This document shows positions 1 to 5,326 of a stretch of 5,326 nucleotides of DNA, in pieces. The position numbers were made by a program, and so were the translations under genes. The notes beneath the pieces were generated by a model. The model saw nothing but the letters and a program-made list of their open reading frames with translations, was not told the origin of the DNA and searched no databases. The first letter of the stretch is position 1, and every line of letters begins with the position of its first letter. Source of the DNA: an uncultured Alistipes sp. (GTDB lineage Bacteria; Bacteroidota; Bacteroidia; Bacteroidales; Rikenellaceae); assembly GCA_947178455.1 (NCBI GenBank), contig CAMWYI010000115.1:1-5326 (forward strand), given 5' to 3'.

Positions 1-1317
1 TTCGCCGAGTTCTTCTCCGCCTGCATCTTCCCGCAGACGGGCCGGAAATTGCTTTCCGCTTTGCAGACTGGCTGTCTTTTGCAGCCGCATCCCGACACGC
101 AGCATGTTGTCGTTGCCCGACGTGAGCCGTTTGCGGGCATCGTCGTAGGCGTCGCGCGCTTTGTCGAGTGCCGCACCGACCCCTTCGAGCGAGGTTGCGA
201 ATGCGGCTGCCTGTTCGTATAGTTTCAGGGCGCAGGTGGCGATTTCACGCGTGTTTTTGTCTTGGTCGTGGTATTTCCAAAGGTCGGCGACCAACTTCAA
301 CAGCGCGAACAGATTGGTAGGCGAGGAGATGATGACTTTTTTGTCGTAGGCATCGCTCCAAATGTTGGGGTCGGCTTTGAGCGCCTCCAAAAAGGCGGGT
401 TCGTTGGGGACGAACATGATGACGAAATCGGGCGAATTGAAACGCCGCTGATACTCTTTGCGGCCCAATTCGATGACGTGCTGGCGCACCGATGCGACGT
501 GGGCCGCCAACTGACGCTGGCGTTCCGCTTCGTCCGCCGCCGAAGTGCAGGCCACGAACGCGGTCAGCGACACTTTCGAGTCGATGACGATTTCTTTCTT
601 GTCGGGCAGGTGAAGCACCACATCGGGCCGCAGGTTGCGCCCTTCGTCGTCCTTGACGTTGTATTGCGTTTCGTAGTGGATGCCTTTGGTCAGTGCCGAA
701 CCGTCTAAAATCGTTTCGAGCAGCATTTCGCCCCAGTCGCCCTGTATCTTCGAATTGCCTTTCAGTGCATTGGTCAGATTCTGGGCATCGGCCGAAATGG
801 TGCGGTTGAGTTCCATCAGATTTTTCAGTTCGGCTTTCAGTTCGCCGCGCTGCGAGGTCTGCACGGTGTAGATTTCCTCGACCCGTTTGCGAAAATCGGT
901 GATGTTATCTCGAAACGGTTTTATTAAGAGTTCGATTGCTTCGCTGTTGGTTTTGCGGAGATGCTGCGACTGCTCGCCAAGGATTTCGTTCGCCAGATTG
1001 CGGAATTGCAGTCGGAGCGTTTCTTCGTTTTTCTCGCGTTCTTGCCGTTCGGCTTCGCGTTGTTCCTCCGTCTTGCGACGCATGGCGGCGATTTCCGTCT
1101 CGGATGCGGCTTTCAACGCCGCCAGCTCCGCCGTCGTGCGGGCATGTTGTTCCAGCAGCCGGCGGATTTCCGCTTCGGCGGCTGTGCGCGCTTCGTCCGC
1201 CGCGTTTTTCTCTTTGCGGAGGCGTTCCGACTCGCGGCGCTGGAACAGCCATGCTGCCGCCGATACCGCTACAAGCGCTCCGAGCACGGCGATGACCGTA
1301 ATAGATATACTCTCCAT
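1..1317 (-). CDS. rmuC: DNA recombination protein RmuC (C-terminus cut by window edge)
   Basis: Reading the minus strand from the ATG at 1317 gives 439 uninterrupted codons to position 1, with no stop, so the C-terminus lies outside the window. Residues about 4-24 form one hydrophobic segment, a likely N-terminal membrane anchor. Residues about 25-125 are rich in Glu, Lys, Arg, Ala and Gln, typical of a long coiled coil. The conserved RmuC core follows: QGDWGE (192-197), RPDVVLHLP (230-238), IDSKVS (245-250), FVIMFVPNE (298-306) and SPTNLFALL (332-340). The D231 to D246-S-K248 pattern fits the PD-(D/E)XK nuclease-like fold of this family. Known role: E. coli RmuC limits inversions at short inverted repeats, presumably by processing DNA structures; its biochemistry is poorly defined. 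The start is chosen because it precedes the anchor directly and the next Met is residue 79. Family members are about 440-480 residues, so little is missing. It diverges from rpe. Confidence 0.93.
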   Translation of the reverse strand, partial: MESISITVIAVLGALVAVSAAAWLFQRRESERLRKEKNAADEARTAAEAEIRRLLEQHARTTAELAALKAASETEIAAMRRKTEEQREAERQEREKNEETLRLQFRNLANEILGEQSQHLRKTNSEAIELLIKPFRDNITDFRKRVEEIYTVQTSQRGELKAELKNLMELNRTISADAQNLTNALKGNSKIQGDWGEMLLETILDGSALTKGIHYETQYNVKDDEGRNLRPDVVLHLPDKKEIVIDSKVSLTAFVACTSAADEAERQRQLAAHVASVRQHVIELGRKEYQRRFNSPDFVIMFVPNEPAFLEALKADPNIWSDAYDKKVIISSPTNLFALLKLVADLWKYHDQDKNTREIATCALKLYEQAAAFATSLEGVGAALDKARDAYDDARKRLTSGNDNMLRVGMRLQKTASLQSGKQFPARLREDAGGEELGE

Positions 1318-1322
1318 AGCAA

Positions 1323-1330
1323 CAAAAGTA
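1323..1330 (-). promoter_or_regulatory. Candidate -7 promoter element for rmuC
   Basis: On the minus strand, positions 1330 to 1323 read TACTTTTG, which fits TAnnTTTG. Only five bases separate it from the rmuC ATG at 1317, so a transcript from it would have a leader of roughly 0-3 nt. No TTTG lies at the expected 19-21 nt upstream, which weakens the call. An 8-base degenerate motif in AT-rich DNA can occur by chance. Confidence 0.35.
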
Positions 1331-1348
1331 GCGATAAATTTCGGGAAA

Positions 1349-1379
1349 TTCGTATCTTTGACTTCTTTTCGTATCTTTG
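1349..1379 (+). promoter_or_regulatory. Predicted Bacteroidetes-type promoter of the rpe operon
   Basis: TATCTTTG at 1372-1379 matches the Bacteroidetes -7 consensus TAnnTTTG exactly. TTCG at 1349-1352 lies 19 nt upstream, the spacing expected for the -33 element (consensus TTTG), with one mismatch. The transcript would start near 1383, giving a leader of about 19 nt before the rpe ATG at 1402. A second TATCTTTG at 1353-1360 could be an alternative -7 box with a start near 1364, but it has no visible -33 partner. The strand and distance to rpe support the call; the start site itself is inferred. Confidence 0.65.
1349..1379 (+). repeat. Tandem 12-bp direct repeat TTCGTATCTTTG, 19-bp period
   Basis: TTCGTATCTTTG occurs at 1349-1360 and again, identically, at 1368-1379, separated by 7 bp. 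Each copy contains a complete TAnnTTTG box. The TTCG that opens the first copy sits at -33 spacing to the -7 box of the second copy. It may be a duplicated promoter or a pair of protein-binding sites on nearly the same helix face; the sequence alone does not decide. Confidence 0.8.
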
Positions 1380-1401
1380 TCCAAACGAATTTTCGACTAC
1401 A

Positions 1402-2052
1402 ATGCAACGTATTCTCGCACCTTCGATACTTTCGGCCGATTTCGGACACCTCGACCGCGTCGTCCGTATGCTCGACCGCAGTGCGGCCGAATGGGTGCAT
1501 ATCGACGTGATGGACGGGGTCTTCGTGCCCAACATTTCGTTCGGTTTTCCGGTGTTGAAGGCTGTGCGCAAGGCGACCCGCAAAGTGCTCGACGTGCATC
1601 TGATGATAGTCGAGCCGGAGAAATATGTGCAGCGTTTCGCCGAAGCGGGGGCCGACATGGTGACGTTCCACCTCGAAGCATGCGCCGACCCTGCGCGGTG
1701 CATCGCCTCGATTCGCGCGGGCGGAGCGCGTGCGGGTATCACGATTAAACCCGCGACGCCGGTCGAAACCGTGCGCGAATGGCTGCCGTCGGTGGATATG
1801 GTGTTGATAATGAGCGTGGAGCCGGGATTCGGCGGGCAGCAGTTCATTCCTGCATCGTTCGATAAAATCCGCGAATTGCGCCGTATGGCGGCCGAATCCA
1901 ATCCGGCGTTGCTGGTCGAGGTCGACGGCGGCATTACGCGCGAGAACGCGCCGGAGGTCTATGCAGCCGGTGCGGACGTGCTGGTGACGGGGAACGCCGT
2001 TTTCGGAGCCGAAGACCCCGAACGGGCGATTGCGGAGTTGTTGCAGCAGTAA
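1402..2052 (+). CDS. rpe: Ribulose-phosphate 3-epimerase
   Basis: A 216-residue cytoplasmic TIM-barrel enzyme that interconverts D-ribulose 5-phosphate and D-xylulose 5-phosphate in the pentose phosphate pathway. All family landmarks are present: LAPSIL near the N-terminus with S8; HIDVMDG (33-39), giving metal ligand H33 and acid/base D35; DVHLM (64-68) with H66; the VEPGFGGQ flexible loop (139-146); EVDGGI (173-178) with the second acid/base D175; and the TGNAVFG phosphate-binding turn (196-202). Length matches the usual 215-225. The ATG at 1402 is chosen because MQRILAPSIL is the normal N-terminus; the frame is open far upstream, but that DNA is antisense to rmuC. It is the first gene of the four-gene set, about 23 bp after a good -7 box, and only 7 nt before the ABC-F start. 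Confidence 0.97.
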   Translation: MQRILAPSILSADFGHLDRVVRMLDRSAAEWVHIDVMDGVFVPNISFGFPVLKAVRKATRKVLDVHLMIVEPEKYVQRFAEAGADMVTFHLEACADPARCIASIRAGGARAGITIKPATPVETVREWLPSVDMVLIMSVEPGFGGQQFIPASFDKIRELRRMAAESNPALLVEVDGGITRENAPEVYAAGADVLVTGNAVFGAEDPERAIAELLQQ

Positions 2053-2059
2053 GAGCATT

Positions 2060-4021
2060 ATGATTTCACTCGATAATTTGACGGTCAGTTACGGCGGTTG
2101 GACGTTGTTCGACAACATTTCGTTTCTGATCAATCCGAAAGACCGCATCGGGCTCGTCGGGAAGAACGGGGCCGGAAAAACCACTTTGCTGCGTATCATT
2201 ACGGGCGAACAGCAGCCCACGTCGGGTGCCGTGACGATTAACGGCGAGTGTTCCGTCGGCTATCTTCCCCAGCAGATGCGCGTGCACGACACGACGACGC
2301 TGGTCGAAGAGACGGCCAAAGCCTTCGAGGAGGTGTTGCGTCTCGAAGCCGAAATCGACCGGCTGACCCGCGAAATCGCCGAGCGGACGGACTACGAGAG
2401 CCCCGCCTACGAGCAGTTGATTCACCGGCTGAACGACGCGCAAGACCACTACCATATTTTGGGCGGCGAAACGCGCGATGCCGACATCGAGAAAACGTTG
2501 CTCGGGCTCGGCTTTCGGCGCGAGGATTTCGGTCGGGCGACGAGCGAGTTTTCGGGCGGTTGGCGCATGCGCATCGAGCTGGCCAAGCTGCTGTTGCGGC
2601 GGCCGTCGATTTTTCTGCTCGACGAACCGACCAACCACCTCGACATCGAGTCCATTCAGTGGTTGGAGGAGTACCTGCGCAATTACAACGGGGCGGTGCT
2701 GTTGATTTCGCACGACCGCGCCTTTCTGGACAATGTGACGAACCGCACGGTCGAACTCTCGCTGGGCCATATCACCGATTACAAAGTCTCTTATTCCAAG
2801 TACGTCGTCTTGCGGGCCGAGCGGCGGGCACAGCAGTTGGCTGCTTACGAAAACCAGCAGCGGATGATTGAAAAGACCGAAGAGTTCATCGAGAAATTCC
2901 GTTACAAGCCGACCAAATCCAATCAGGTGCAGTCGCGCATCAAGCAACTGGAAAAATTGGAACGCTTGGAGGTCGAGGAAGAGGATTTGGCGACGTTGAA
3001 TATCAAGTTCCCGCCCGCTCCCCGTTCGGGGCAGGTGGTCGCCGAAATCAACGAGGCGGGCATGTCGTTCGGCGCGAAACATGTGTTCAGCGGCGCGAAT
3101 TTCGTCATCGAAAAGGGCGACCGCATCGCGCTGGTCGGGCGCAACGGCGAGGGCAAAACCACGCTGGCCCGGATGTTGGTCGGCCAGCTCACGCCGACGG
3201 AGGGTTCGGTGCGCATCGGGGCCAATGTCAACATCGGTTACTATGCGCAGAATCAGGACGACTTGATGGACGGCGAGTTCACGGTCTACGATACGCTCGA
3301 CCGTGTGGCCGTAGGGGACATCCGCACGCGTCTGCGCGATATTTTGGGCGCGTTCCTGTTTCGCGGCGAGGACATCGACAAAAAAGTGAAAGTGCTTTCG
3401 GGGGGTGAGCGGGCGCGTTTGGCTATGGCCCGCATGATGCTCGAACCGCGCAATCTGCTGGTGCTCGACGAGCCGACCAACCACATGGACATGCGCTCCA
3501 AAGATATTCTGAAAAGCGCCATCATGAAGTACGACGGTACGGTGGTCGTCGTGTCGCACGACCGCGAGTTTCTCGACGGCATGGTCGACAAGGTTTACGA
3601 GTTCCGCGACGGCGGTGTGCGCGAGTACTTGGGCGGCATCTATTATTTCCTCGAAAAACGCAAGTTGGAGTCGCTCCAAGAGTTGGAGCGTCGCAATGTG
3701 CCGTCGGGTAACCGGTCGGCCTCCGCTCCGGTCGGAAAGCCGAATGTACCGACGAACAGCATTGTCTCGGGCAAGGTTTCGTACGAGCAGAAAAAGGAGC
3801 AGGAAAAGCTGCTGCGCAAATTGCGCAAGGCGGTGGAGACTATCGAAGCCGATTTGGCCGACATCGAGCGGCAGATTGCGGCGTACGATGCGAAGTTCGC
3901 CGCCGCAGCGACTTATGACGAGGCCGATTACAAGGCTTACAACGACCTGAAAGCCCGCTACGACCACCAGATGCACGAGTGGGAAAAAGCATCGTACGAG
4001 TTGGAAATCTCCGAGGGTTAA
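2060..4021 (+). CDS. ABC-F family ATPase (ribosome-associated, Uup/YheS/YdiF-like)
   Basis: A 653-residue protein with two ABC ATPase domains and no membrane segments, the ABC-F architecture. Domain 1 has Walker A GKNGAGKT (34-41), signature FSGGW (164-168), Walker B FLLDEPTNHLD (185-195) with catalytic E189, and H-loop H218. Domain 2 has Walker A GRNGEGKT (360-367), signature LSGGE (446-450), Walker B LVLDEPTNHMD (467-477) with E471, and H500. The interdomain linker (about 243-325) is charged and helical, with KPTKSNQVQSRIKQLEKLE-like spacing typical of the P-site tRNA interaction motif. A low-complexity Ser/Pro/Asn stretch (about 547-570) leads to a C-terminal coiled coil (about 575-650), as in Uup or YheS. 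Known ABC-F proteins bind the ribosomal E site and relieve stalled or antibiotic-bound ribosomes; the subfamily here is uncertain and a housekeeping role is more likely than drug resistance. The ATG at 2060 is preferred over one at 2030, which lies inside rpe; a weak AAGAG precedes it by four bases. Confidence 0.93.
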   Translation: MISLDNLTVSYGGWTLFDNISFLINPKDRIGLVGKNGAGKTTLLRIITGEQQPTSGAVTINGECSVGYLPQQMRVHDTTTLVEETAKAFEEVLRLEAEIDRLTREIAERTDYESPAYEQLIHRLNDAQDHYHILGGETRDADIEKTLLGLGFRREDFGRATSEFSGGWRMRIELAKLLLRRPSIFLLDEPTNHLDIESIQWLEEYLRNYNGAVLLISHDRAFLDNVTNRTVELSLGHITDYKVSYSKYVVLRAERRAQQLAAYENQQRMIEKTEEFIEKFRYKPTKSNQVQSRIKQLEKLERLEVEEEDLATLNIKFPPAPRSGQVVAEINEAGMSFGAKHVFSGANFVIEKGDRIALVGRNGEGKTTLARMLVGQLTPTEGSVRIGANVNIGYYAQNQDDLMDGEFTVYDTLDRVAVGDIRTRLRDILGAFLFRGEDIDKKVKVLSGGERARLAMARMMLEPRNLLVLDEPTNHMDMRSKDILKSAIMKYDGTVVVVSHDREFLDGMVDKVYEFRDGGVREYLGGIYYFLEKRKLESLQELERRNVPSGNRSASAPVGKPNVPTNSIVSGKVSYEQKKEQEKLLRKLRKAVETIEADLADIERQIAAYDAKFAAAATYDEADYKAYNDLKARYDHQMHEWEKASYELEISEG

Positions 4022-4049
4022 GCCGAAAAAACAAGAAAGACGACGATAA

Positions 4050-4787
4050 ATGGAAACGAACAACCTGATTTTCGGTATCCGTCCCGTAGCCGAAGCGGTC
4101 GAGGCGGGTCGGCAAATCGAAAAACTCTATATCCGCAAGGGGGCCGAAGGCCAGCTGATGCAGGAGTTGAAAGACCTCTGCGCGCGTCACCGTGTGCATT
4201 GGCAGGAGGTGCCGGTGGAGAAACTCAACCGCCTGACGCGCGGCAATCATCAGGGCGTCGTGGCACAGACTTCCGCTATCGCGTATGTCGAACTGGCGGA
4301 TATTCTGGAACGGGTGCCCGACGACGAAACGCCGTTGGTCGTGGTATTCGACGGGGTTACCGATGTGCGCAATTTCGGGGCTATCGCCCGCTCGGCCGAG
4401 TGTGCCGGAGCGCACGGATTGATTACGCCGTTGAAAAATTCGGCGCCGGTCAATGCCGAAGCCATCCGTTCGTCGGCCGGTGCACTGACTGCGATTCCCG
4501 TTTGTCGGGTCGGGTCGATTCGCAACACGCTGAAACAGTTGCAGAACGAGGGCTTTCAGATAGTCGCCGCTACGGAAAAAAGCCGCAAACTGCTCTACGA
4601 TGCCGATTTCCGCAAGCCGACGGTGCTGGTCATGGGGGCCGAAGATACGGGCATCTCGAAAGAGGTGCTGAAACTTTGCGACGAGCAGCTGGCCATTCCG
4701 CTCATCGGGCATATCGAATCGTTGAACGTTTCGGCTGCTGCTGCCGTGATGTTGTTCGAGGTCGTGCGGCAGCGTATCGGGGAGTAA
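4050..4787 (+). CDS. rlmB: SpoU/TrmH-family 23S rRNA 2'-O-ribose methyltransferase, RlmB-type
   Basis: A 245-residue SPOUT methyltransferase expected to transfer a methyl group from S-adenosylmethionine to a ribose 2'-OH, most likely Gm2251 (E. coli numbering) of 23S rRNA. Residues 1-75 form the small substrate-binding domain found in RlmB, starting IFGIRPVAEA and ending GNHQGVVA (65-72). The catalytic domain has motif 1 around NFGAIARSAE (108-117, with N108 and R114), motif 2 VMGAEDTGIS (194-203) and motif 3 IPLIGHIESLNVSAAAAV (216-233, with N226), which build the trefoil knot that binds the cofactor. Length matches RlmB (about 243-250). Assignment to RlmB rather than another TrmH paralogue (TrmH, or RlmB-like proteins of unknown target) rests on domain layout. 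It follows the ABC-F stop by 28 nt, with a purine-rich stretch ahead but no clear promoter, so it is probably co-transcribed. Confidence 0.88.
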   Translation: METNNLIFGIRPVAEAVEAGRQIEKLYIRKGAEGQLMQELKDLCARHRVHWQEVPVEKLNRLTRGNHQGVVAQTSAIAYVELADILERVPDDETPLVVVFDGVTDVRNFGAIARSAECAGAHGLITPLKNSAPVNAEAIRSSAGALTAIPVCRVGSIRNTLKQLQNEGFQIVAATEKSRKLLYDADFRKPTVLVMGAEDTGISKEVLKLCDEQLAIPLIGHIESLNVSAAAAVMLFEVVRQRIGE

Positions 4788-4806
4788 CTACGATAACAGA
4801 GATAGC

Positions 4807-5326
4807 ATGAAAACCAAATTAAAAAAATATCTGTCCGAATTTCGTCGGGGATTCGTTCAGGTCGTGCGGCGTCATCCCGTCGAGACGGCATTGCAGACGG
4901 TTTTGACCGCGTTGTTCGTTTGGTGGACCGAAGCGGACAAATTTCCGCTTTTCCCTGCCGCATGTTTGTGGGTGTTTCCGCTCTTTTCGCTCGGGGCGCT
5001 CATCGTCAACACGTTGGCTGGTGCGGGGCCTTGGCGCCGGGTCTATTATGTGATTTGGACGCCGATCGTGCCGTTGTTGTGTTGGCCGGGACTTCGGGAG
5101 TGGGTCGCTACCGAGCAGTTCGTCATCACGCTCGGCATTCTCGTGCCGTTGGCTTTGCTGTTGTGCCGTCGGGCTTGGGATAACCGGCGTTTTGCGGCCG
5201 ATTGCATGCTCTACTTGCGGGCGGCCTGCGTGGCGCTGCTGTTCGTGAATGTCGCATTGGGCCTTTTCGAGGCGACGCTTTGGTCGGCAGTTTATATTTT
5301 CGGATTAGAGGAGGTACATTGGGTCG
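4807..5326 (+). CDS. Polytopic membrane protein, DUF4153-like (3' end beyond window)
   Basis: The ATG at 4807 opens a frame that stays open to the window edge, giving 173 residues with no stop. A short basic N-terminus (KTKLKKYLSEFRRGF, then VVRRHPVE at 19-26) is followed by about five hydrophobic segments: roughly 26-41, 47-71, 78-94, 103-120 and 134-166. The basic clusters (RR at 13-14 and 21-22, RRAWDNRR at 121-128) suggest cytoplasmic loops. The 'RRFPVE'-like lead into the first helix and the repeated Trp-rich helices resemble the DUF4153 family, which is common in Bacteroidetes and has no established function; this is recognition from memory and only moderately sure. It starts 19 nt after the methyltransferase stop, with a weak AGAGA four bases ahead of the ATG, so it probably belongs to the rpe operon. 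No enzyme motif was seen in the visible part. Confidence 0.75.
   Translation, partial: MKTKLKKYLSEFRRGFVQVVRRHPVETALQTVLTALFVWWTEADKFPLFPAACLWVFPLFSLGALIVNTLAGAGPWRRVYYVIWTPIVPLLCWPGLREWVATEQFVITLGILVPLALLLCRRAWDNRRFAADCMLYLRAACVALLFVNVALGLFEATLWSAVYIFGLEEVHWV

Larger units (their letters stand above)
1318..1401. promoter_or_regulatory. Divergent rmuC-rpe intergenic control region
   Basis: These 84 bp between the two divergent start codons are the only substantial noncoding stretch in the window. They are visibly more AT-rich than the flanking genes. They hold promoter-like boxes facing both ways and a 12-bp tandem direct repeat. No attenuator or riboswitch fold was recognised, and the space is too small for one once the promoters are placed. 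Because the two promoters would lie close together, transcription of rmuC and of the rpe operon could interfere with each other or be controlled jointly; that is inference. Confidence 0.7.

Noticed and set aside
262..708. Plus-strand open frame of 148 codons, and other plus-strand frames within 161-1510
   Set aside because: The minus strand here encodes RmuC with conserved motifs throughout, so these are shadows.
961..1401. In-frame extension of rpe upstream to position 961
   Set aside because: The extension is antisense to the conserved rmuC coding region and crosses the predicted promoter. The normal epimerase N-terminus begins at 1402.
2030..2059. An earlier ATG for the ABC-F gene, ten codons upstream
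   Set aside because: It lies within the end of rpe and adds MRSCCSSKSI, which is unlike family N-termini. The ATG at 2060 gives the usual short lead into the first strand.
2060..4021. ABC-F as an antibiotic-resistance determinant
   Set aside because: No mobile element or resistance gene is nearby, the gene sits in a housekeeping operon with matching codon use, and it has the C-terminal coiled coil of Uup/YheS-like members. Resistance cannot be excluded but is not supported.
2066..4063. A 665-codon open frame on the minus strand opposite the ABC-F gene
   Set aside because: Its translation is rich in His, Arg, Val and Leu without recognisable domains, and it mirrors the codon bias of the GC-rich ABC-F gene, whose motifs are all intact. 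It is an antisense shadow.
3840..4712. A 290-codon open frame on the minus strand opposite the methyltransferase gene
   Set aside because: It overlaps a gene with all SpoU motifs, has no recognisable domain of its own, and arises from GC-rich codon positions on the opposite strand.
1..5326. CRISPR array, insertion sequence, tRNA, rRNA or a new defence system
   Set aside because: Nearly all of the window is accounted for by recognisable conserved genes. No spaced repeat arrays, terminal inverted repeats, transposase motifs or cloverleaf-like sequences were seen.

Overview
The window looks like an ordinary chromosomal housekeeping segment from a Bacteroidota bacterium, most likely Bacteroidales. 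A GC-rich, Alistipes-like (Rikenellaceae) genome would fit. Three things point this way: the TAnnTTTG-type (-7) promoter motif TATCTTTG ahead of rpe, the lack of strong Shine-Dalgarno sequences ahead of the starts, and the flavour of the proteins (Bacteroidetes-type RmuC, ABC-F and DUF4153-like membrane protein). The genus is an inference from memory, not from a search.

Layout: the left quarter (1-1317, minus strand) is rmuC, a DNA-recombination/nuclease-fold protein with an N-terminal membrane anchor. Its C-terminus runs off the left edge. An 84-bp divergent intergenic region (1318-1401) follows. It carries a 12-bp tandem direct repeat containing two -7-like promoter boxes facing rpe, and a weaker -7-like box facing rmuC. 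From 1402 to the right edge four genes run on the plus strand: rpe (ribulose-5-phosphate 3-epimerase), a two-domain ABC-F ATPase, an RlmB/TrmH-type 2'-O-ribose rRNA methyltransferase, and the first 173 codons of a polytopic membrane protein resembling DUF4153. The gaps are 7, 28 and 19 nt, and I see no terminator or clear promoter inside them, so these four are probably one operon.

Functionally, the operon combines pentose-phosphate metabolism (rpe) with two ribosome-directed proteins. The ABC-F would act at the ribosomal E site, and the SpoU-family enzyme would methylate 23S rRNA near the P-site loop. A membrane protein of unknown function follows. rmuC is divergent and may share the control region. 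No RNA gene, insertion sequence, CRISPR array, prophage or clear sign of horizontal transfer was seen, and I found no convincing novel system. The points most worth checking are the repeated promoter box, the near-leaderless rmuC start, the ABC-F/methyltransferase pairing and the uncharacterised membrane protein.
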